A stretch of DNA of 64,000 nt from positions 21,837,840 to 21,901,839 of the forward strand of contig OZ005602.1 of NCBI GenBank assembly GCA_963930655.1, read 5' to 3'. Numbering within the stretch: position 1 is the stretch's first letter; every line of letters begins with the position of its first letter. This document shows positions 60,140 to 64,000 of this stretch, piece by piece. A program made the translations under genes and the position numbers. The DNA is from Myrica gale. Its lineage: Eukaryota; Streptophyta; Magnoliopsida; Fagales; Myricaceae. The notes under the pieces are model-generated. The model was given only the letters and a program-made list of their open reading frames with translations. It was not told where the DNA came from and ran no database searches.

Positions 60140-61665
60140 ATGGCAATCCGTCCATTTTCAAGACTAAAGACTCCAGTCTTGGCGTCGATACTCGTTCGCT
60201 ACCTAACCAGAACACCCATTAGGGAGCTCTCATTGCCTCTAAAACCCAAAGTTCTAGCATTAGAACCCAACTATTGCAATCCCTTTAGGCTATACCATGA
60301 TGGGAGGCCCAGAGGACCCCTCTGGAGAGGCAAGAAGTTGATTGGCAAAGAGGCGCTCTTCGTGATATTGGGGTTGAAGAGATTCAAGGATGACGAAGAG
60401 AAGCTTGAGAAGTTCATCAAGAGCCATGTGATGAGGTTGTTGAAGATGGATATGATTGCTGTTCTCTGTGAGCTCGAGCGGCAGGAAGAGGTTGCGTTGG
60501 CTGTCAAGGTCTTGATTCTTCTCTTCAAATGTACTGCCTATCATATTCTTATTTGGGGTGCTAGTAGATTTTCATCTTTTGGGTTATTGATTGGTCATCT
60601 TTATTCGGGGAATGTACTTCATACACTAGAAGCAAGTGGTTTTGACCAAATAGTATATGGCCTGCAAGTGCTTGATAAAATGCTTTTCAGGAAATATCAG
60701 GTCTTTGGAAGTTCCTATATGTTTTGCGTTTATAGACGTTTGAGGTTCATTTTACTTCACTTTTAAATGGAAACATTAATATACTGGCTTTATCAACCTA
60801 GCTTGAGCATGTGCCCCCAAAGAGGTGGCCTTGCCGTAGGTACGTAAGTGGCCCGGTAAATGATACCACCAACAAATCTCATTTTTTTGTTTTTTTTTGT
60901 CTAGGAAAAAAAAGACTTAGCTTGAGCATGTAGTTGTTGGTTATCCCTCTCACTCTCAGTGTTCTGTCTCATACCTGGACCCCTATTTAACACAGTAAAA
61001 AAAGCTTGTACAGAAAATGTTCGTTTCTCTTTATATCTATTCTAGAGTACTGGTTTTCAAGTGTTCTAATATTCGCACCTCAGTTGGTTTGTTCTTTAGT
61101 TTTTACTAGTTTTGGAACGAGGATGTTAAACAAATTATTATCCTATGAAAATGAGGTGGTTAGTCTTTACATTTTGGAGTGCAGCTGTCAAGTCAAATTC
61201 TTCTCTTTACTTCCTTTCATTGCCAATGATAATTCTTCTTTTGCCTTTGCTTAACTATCCTTAATGAATTGTCAGATTTTTGGGGTGATACAGAAGCAAG
61301 ACTGGTATAAACCTGATGTCTATTTATATAAGGACCTCATTATTGCATTAGCAAGGTGTAAAAAAATGGACGATGCGATGCAATTATGGGAAACCATGAG
61401 AAAGGAGGATTTATTCCCTGATTCTCAAACATATGCAGAAGTTATCAGGGGCTTCTTGAAGTATGGATCTCCTGCAGATGCAATGAACATATATGAAGAC
61501 ATGAAAAATTCTCCAGATCCACCGGAGGAGTTGCCATTCAGGATTTTGTTGAAGGGACTTCTGCCACATCCCCTTTTGAGAAACAGAGTCAAGCAAGATT
61601 TTGAAGAGATCTTTCCTGAACGACATGTATATGATCCTCCAGAAGAGATATTTGGCATACGCTGA
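60140..61665 (+). CDS. THA8L: THA8-like small PPR protein
   Basis: Two exons, 60140-60508 and 61276-61665, give 252 residues; the junction is GT-AG, phase 0 (VALAVK|IFGVIQ). I chose the ATG at 60140 (MAIRPFSRLKTPVLASILVR), which gives an Arg-rich, organelle-targeting-like N-terminus; an in-frame ATG at 60044 is possible but adds an unusual hydrophobic start. The core RPRGPLWRGKKLIGKEALFV, the short PPR tract (WYKPDVYLYKDLIIALARCK, DSQTYAEVIRGFLKYGSPAD) and the end PLLRNRVKQDFEEIFPE are very close to Arabidopsis At3g46870/At1g62350 (from memory). THA8 relatives bind single-stranded RNA and aid splicing of particular organelle group II introns; the target here is unknown. A small retroposon lies in the intron. 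Confidence 0.9.
60813..60917. mobile_element. Short retroposon in the THA8-like gene intron
   Basis: A 105-bp insert between perfect 14-bp copies of TAGCTTGAGCATGT (60799-60812 and 60918-60931). Its last part holds a T-run, then TCTAGG and an A-run, so a 3' tail is at the right. The long perfect duplication indicates a recent target-primed insertion. Confidence 0.75.
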
Positions 61666-63782
61666 GGTTCGCATTTGGTGCTTTGTTTTCCTAGTCCTTT
61701 TTCTTTATAATGTGTTTTGATAACGAATTCCTACATTGTATTCTACCTACAATTGCAATGTGTTTTATGTGGATGCACCTTAGCATAATCTCATAGAATG
61801 CTCTTTGTCATTTAGATAAAATGGGTTGGTGGAACTGACGTTCTTAGTTACCCAACAAGTACACATGGAACCCACGGTTTGTCTTCTGCGTTGACTTCAA
61901 TATATGAGATGGTATTTTGGACGTTAAAGCCCATAAGCCATGTTTGGAGTTTTGGACCTTCTTGAGAGTAGAAATAAGTTTGTCCTAGAACTTCTAATCT
62001 GAACCTGATTGACTTGGTTGTATGGGCAACAAACCACCCACAAATCAGGTTGTCAAAAGAATAGGATGCAGATGGAATGCATATTGACAGTTTAATGATC
62101 TCAGTTACCAACCCTCTGTTGACCGCATGAAAGGAGGTTCCTCAATTTATGTTATTGCGAGCAATAACAAGACCAAAAGCTGTTACTATTTGAACGCAGT
62201 GTTCTATTACATATTTATGTATGGATTCCACAACACCAAGTGGACCTATAGCAAACATCATTATAACTGAGATCAATTTCTTCTTTCTAAGAGGAAACAG
62301 TTGAATATGCACGGAAGAGTAGGCCTATAGATAACATCATTATGAATGGGGTCGATTTACTCTTTCAAATGCTGACATATTTTAATATGCATGGAAGTAA
62401 ATATGGTATGCAGCCAACAAGGTTGAGCTCAAATTCTCAGAGTAAGAATTGCTTTGTTTGTTGCCTGGCCTTTCTTATTGAGGGGCTGTGGTGTTGGAGT
62501 TATCAGACCATCCTTAAGTTTGAGGGGGAAAAAAAAGGAAACAGGAGATCTGCTATCCCATGCAAGTAGATGAAGCATTGCAATCATTTAGAGTTCCCAC
62601 CCTTGGGAGTCCTCAAGTTCCCGTAATTGGCTCCCCTGGGTGCCGGGGAAATGCTTCTCTTTGTTGTTCTCTTAACATATAAACTGCACTGAATTACAAG
62701 AGCTTTTTACTCTAGTAACAAAAAGAGATGCTTTGCATTTCGGCAGTGTGTTCTTTTCTTCAGCATACATATCTCCTAAAATTGAAGAGAAAAAGAAAAT
62801 CCAGATCCAAACATTCCTAAAATTGAAGGCTTCCGATTCAGAAAGAGTACGATTTGGCTATTGAGGTTCTAAAGGATATCCACTCCAGTCCCCCAGCTCA
62901 AAGAGGAGGTTGCTCTTGGGAAATAGGTGTTGATAGCTGCTTACAGCCAGAAGTGCACAAAACATTATACATCATAGCCGCGATCAAAGGCCTGCAAGCC
63001 ACACGTTCACCAAACTAGAGAAGAGATATACTTATTCATATGCAGAGATAGTAGTGGAAGGAGCTCATGAAGTAAGGTTATGGTTCACAAAATAAAAACT
63101 AATACGTACAAATTCTCTGCAGCTTTATAATTCTTTTTTTCTTGGCAATAGTGAAAATTCAATTCACACCCGAGTATTACATGATGACTGCATACGCATA
63201 AGGGCCTTACACCCGTTACAACAGTATTAAGGGCCCAAAGGGCCATACAACTAACGGCCTCAAAGGGACAAATTTTTAGGTTCCCACCTGCAGGGCTGAA
63301 GCCCCTAGAACTTTTTCGTTTGTTTAGGCTCTATTTTTTAAATTTCTTTTACATTTGGTCCCTCAAAAGTTACTATGCTATAGTTTGACGCCCCTAGAAG
63401 TCATATCCCGACTTCACCCCTACCAAAAGCATGTAATAAAATCTACAAAAAGTCATATCAAAGGTTCTGATCTCACTAATTATAACTCTAATCACTTTTT
63501 TTTTTACTTTAATTAGTCTAATGATATTCATTTTTCAACCCCTTTCTCTTTTTCAAACCTCTCCTCAGTACGATCGGGACTTCAATACAGAAGCTTTATA
63601 AAGGTGTTTATAACAATATGCCAATTTTAATTAGCATCCACATTCATAAACTTTTAGATAAAGTTTTCATGCGTCTGCCCACGTGTATATTTGGAAATCT
63701 CAACACCCAGTTTGTCGCTGGATATAAGACGTTTGATTTTCGTAGAAAATAGAAATAAATATAATGATTTAAGTATCCATAA
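61666..63782. other. THA8-like 3' UTR and intergenic DNA
   Basis: The first few hundred bases are probably 3' UTR. No gene found beyond. A block at about 63130-63290 beginning with a T-run (possible minus-strand retroposon end) has no detectable target duplication. Confidence 0.4.
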
Positions 63783-63864
63783 GTGAGCGTGCCGGAGTGG
63801 TTATCGGGCATGACTAGAAATCATGTGGGCTCTGCCCGCGCAGGTTCGAATCCTGCCGCTCACG
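63783..63864 (+). tRNA. tRNA-Ser (AGA)
   Basis: An 82-nt class II tRNA. Acceptor arm GTGAGCG pairs with CGCTCAC; discriminator G, as required for Ser. Anticodon stem CATGA/TCATG encloses loop CTAGAAA, giving anticodon AGA. A long variable arm (TGGGCTCTGCCCG) and the T arm CAGGTTCGAATCCTG are present. No intron; a T-rich stretch follows at 63869. Confidence 0.96.
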
Positions 63865-64000
63865 CTCATTTTATATGTTTTTCTTCCTTTTCCTTTTTGT
63901 TTTTGCCCTTTTTGACTGGGGATTTTTCACCGTTCCATCCCTTCCCTACCCTTTCCATCTCCAAGGCAGATTTCCAACCCTAAATAAACGAATCTGGAGC

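Overview
The window is nuclear DNA of a flowering plant, almost certainly a eudicot. Evidence: GT-AG introns in AT-rich intergenic DNA, plant-only gene families (DYW pentatricopeptide protein, RABA2 GTPase, cucumisin-like subtilase, THA8-like protein), cytosolic-type tRNA genes, and many plant transposons (LINE, Copia, Ty3-type gag, hAT, MITEs). The species cannot be read from the sequence; the abundance of LINE and hAT debris suits a medium-sized, perhaps woody, genome (inference).

Layout. 1-8.5 kb: a LINE ORF1 remnant, then a minus-strand coiled-coil protein gene with 12 visible exons; its third intron holds a retroelement whose LTR-like ends are inverted. 8.8 kb: tRNA-Val(CAC). 9.2-11.2 kb: CRR2-type PPR-DYW gene (minus). 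11.2-17.5 kb: repeats, including a 2.58-kb hAT element (13588-16168) that carries pieces of at least three unrelated host genes. 18.7-21.9 kb: protein phosphatase 1 (minus). 22.9-25.8 kb: a second hAT with the same ends and a broken transposase. 26.8-29.1 kb: decayed LINE. 33.4-34.5 kb: CDF zinc transporter (MTPB-like, plus). 36.0-38.2 kb: RABA2 GTPase (minus). 42.0-46.8 kb: nearly intact Copia element with identical-length LTRs. 46.8-48.7 kb: a zinc-knuckle ORF split by a third hAT. 49.3-52.6 kb: Elongin C (plus). 54.5-58.6 kb: subtilase pseudogene, itself split by a fourth hAT. 60.1-61.7 kb: THA8-like protein (plus). 63.8 kb: tRNA-Ser(AGA).

The protein genes do not form an operon or pathway. 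Their order (coiled-coil, PPR, PP1, RABA2, Elongin C, SBT4 subtilase, THA8-like) matches, from memory, two duplicated Arabidopsis segments (around At5g59090-At5g59210 and At3g46790-At3g46870), so the window looks like an old syntenic block heavily loaded with transposons. The MTPB-like gene is the exception.

The most unusual object is the 13588-16168 hAT: host-gene fragments with introns and splice sites still present, enclosed by matching terminal inverted repeats and a near-perfect 8-bp target duplication. It is a Pack-hAT-like gene-capturing transposon, and a relative with transposase sequence lies 6.7 kb away.
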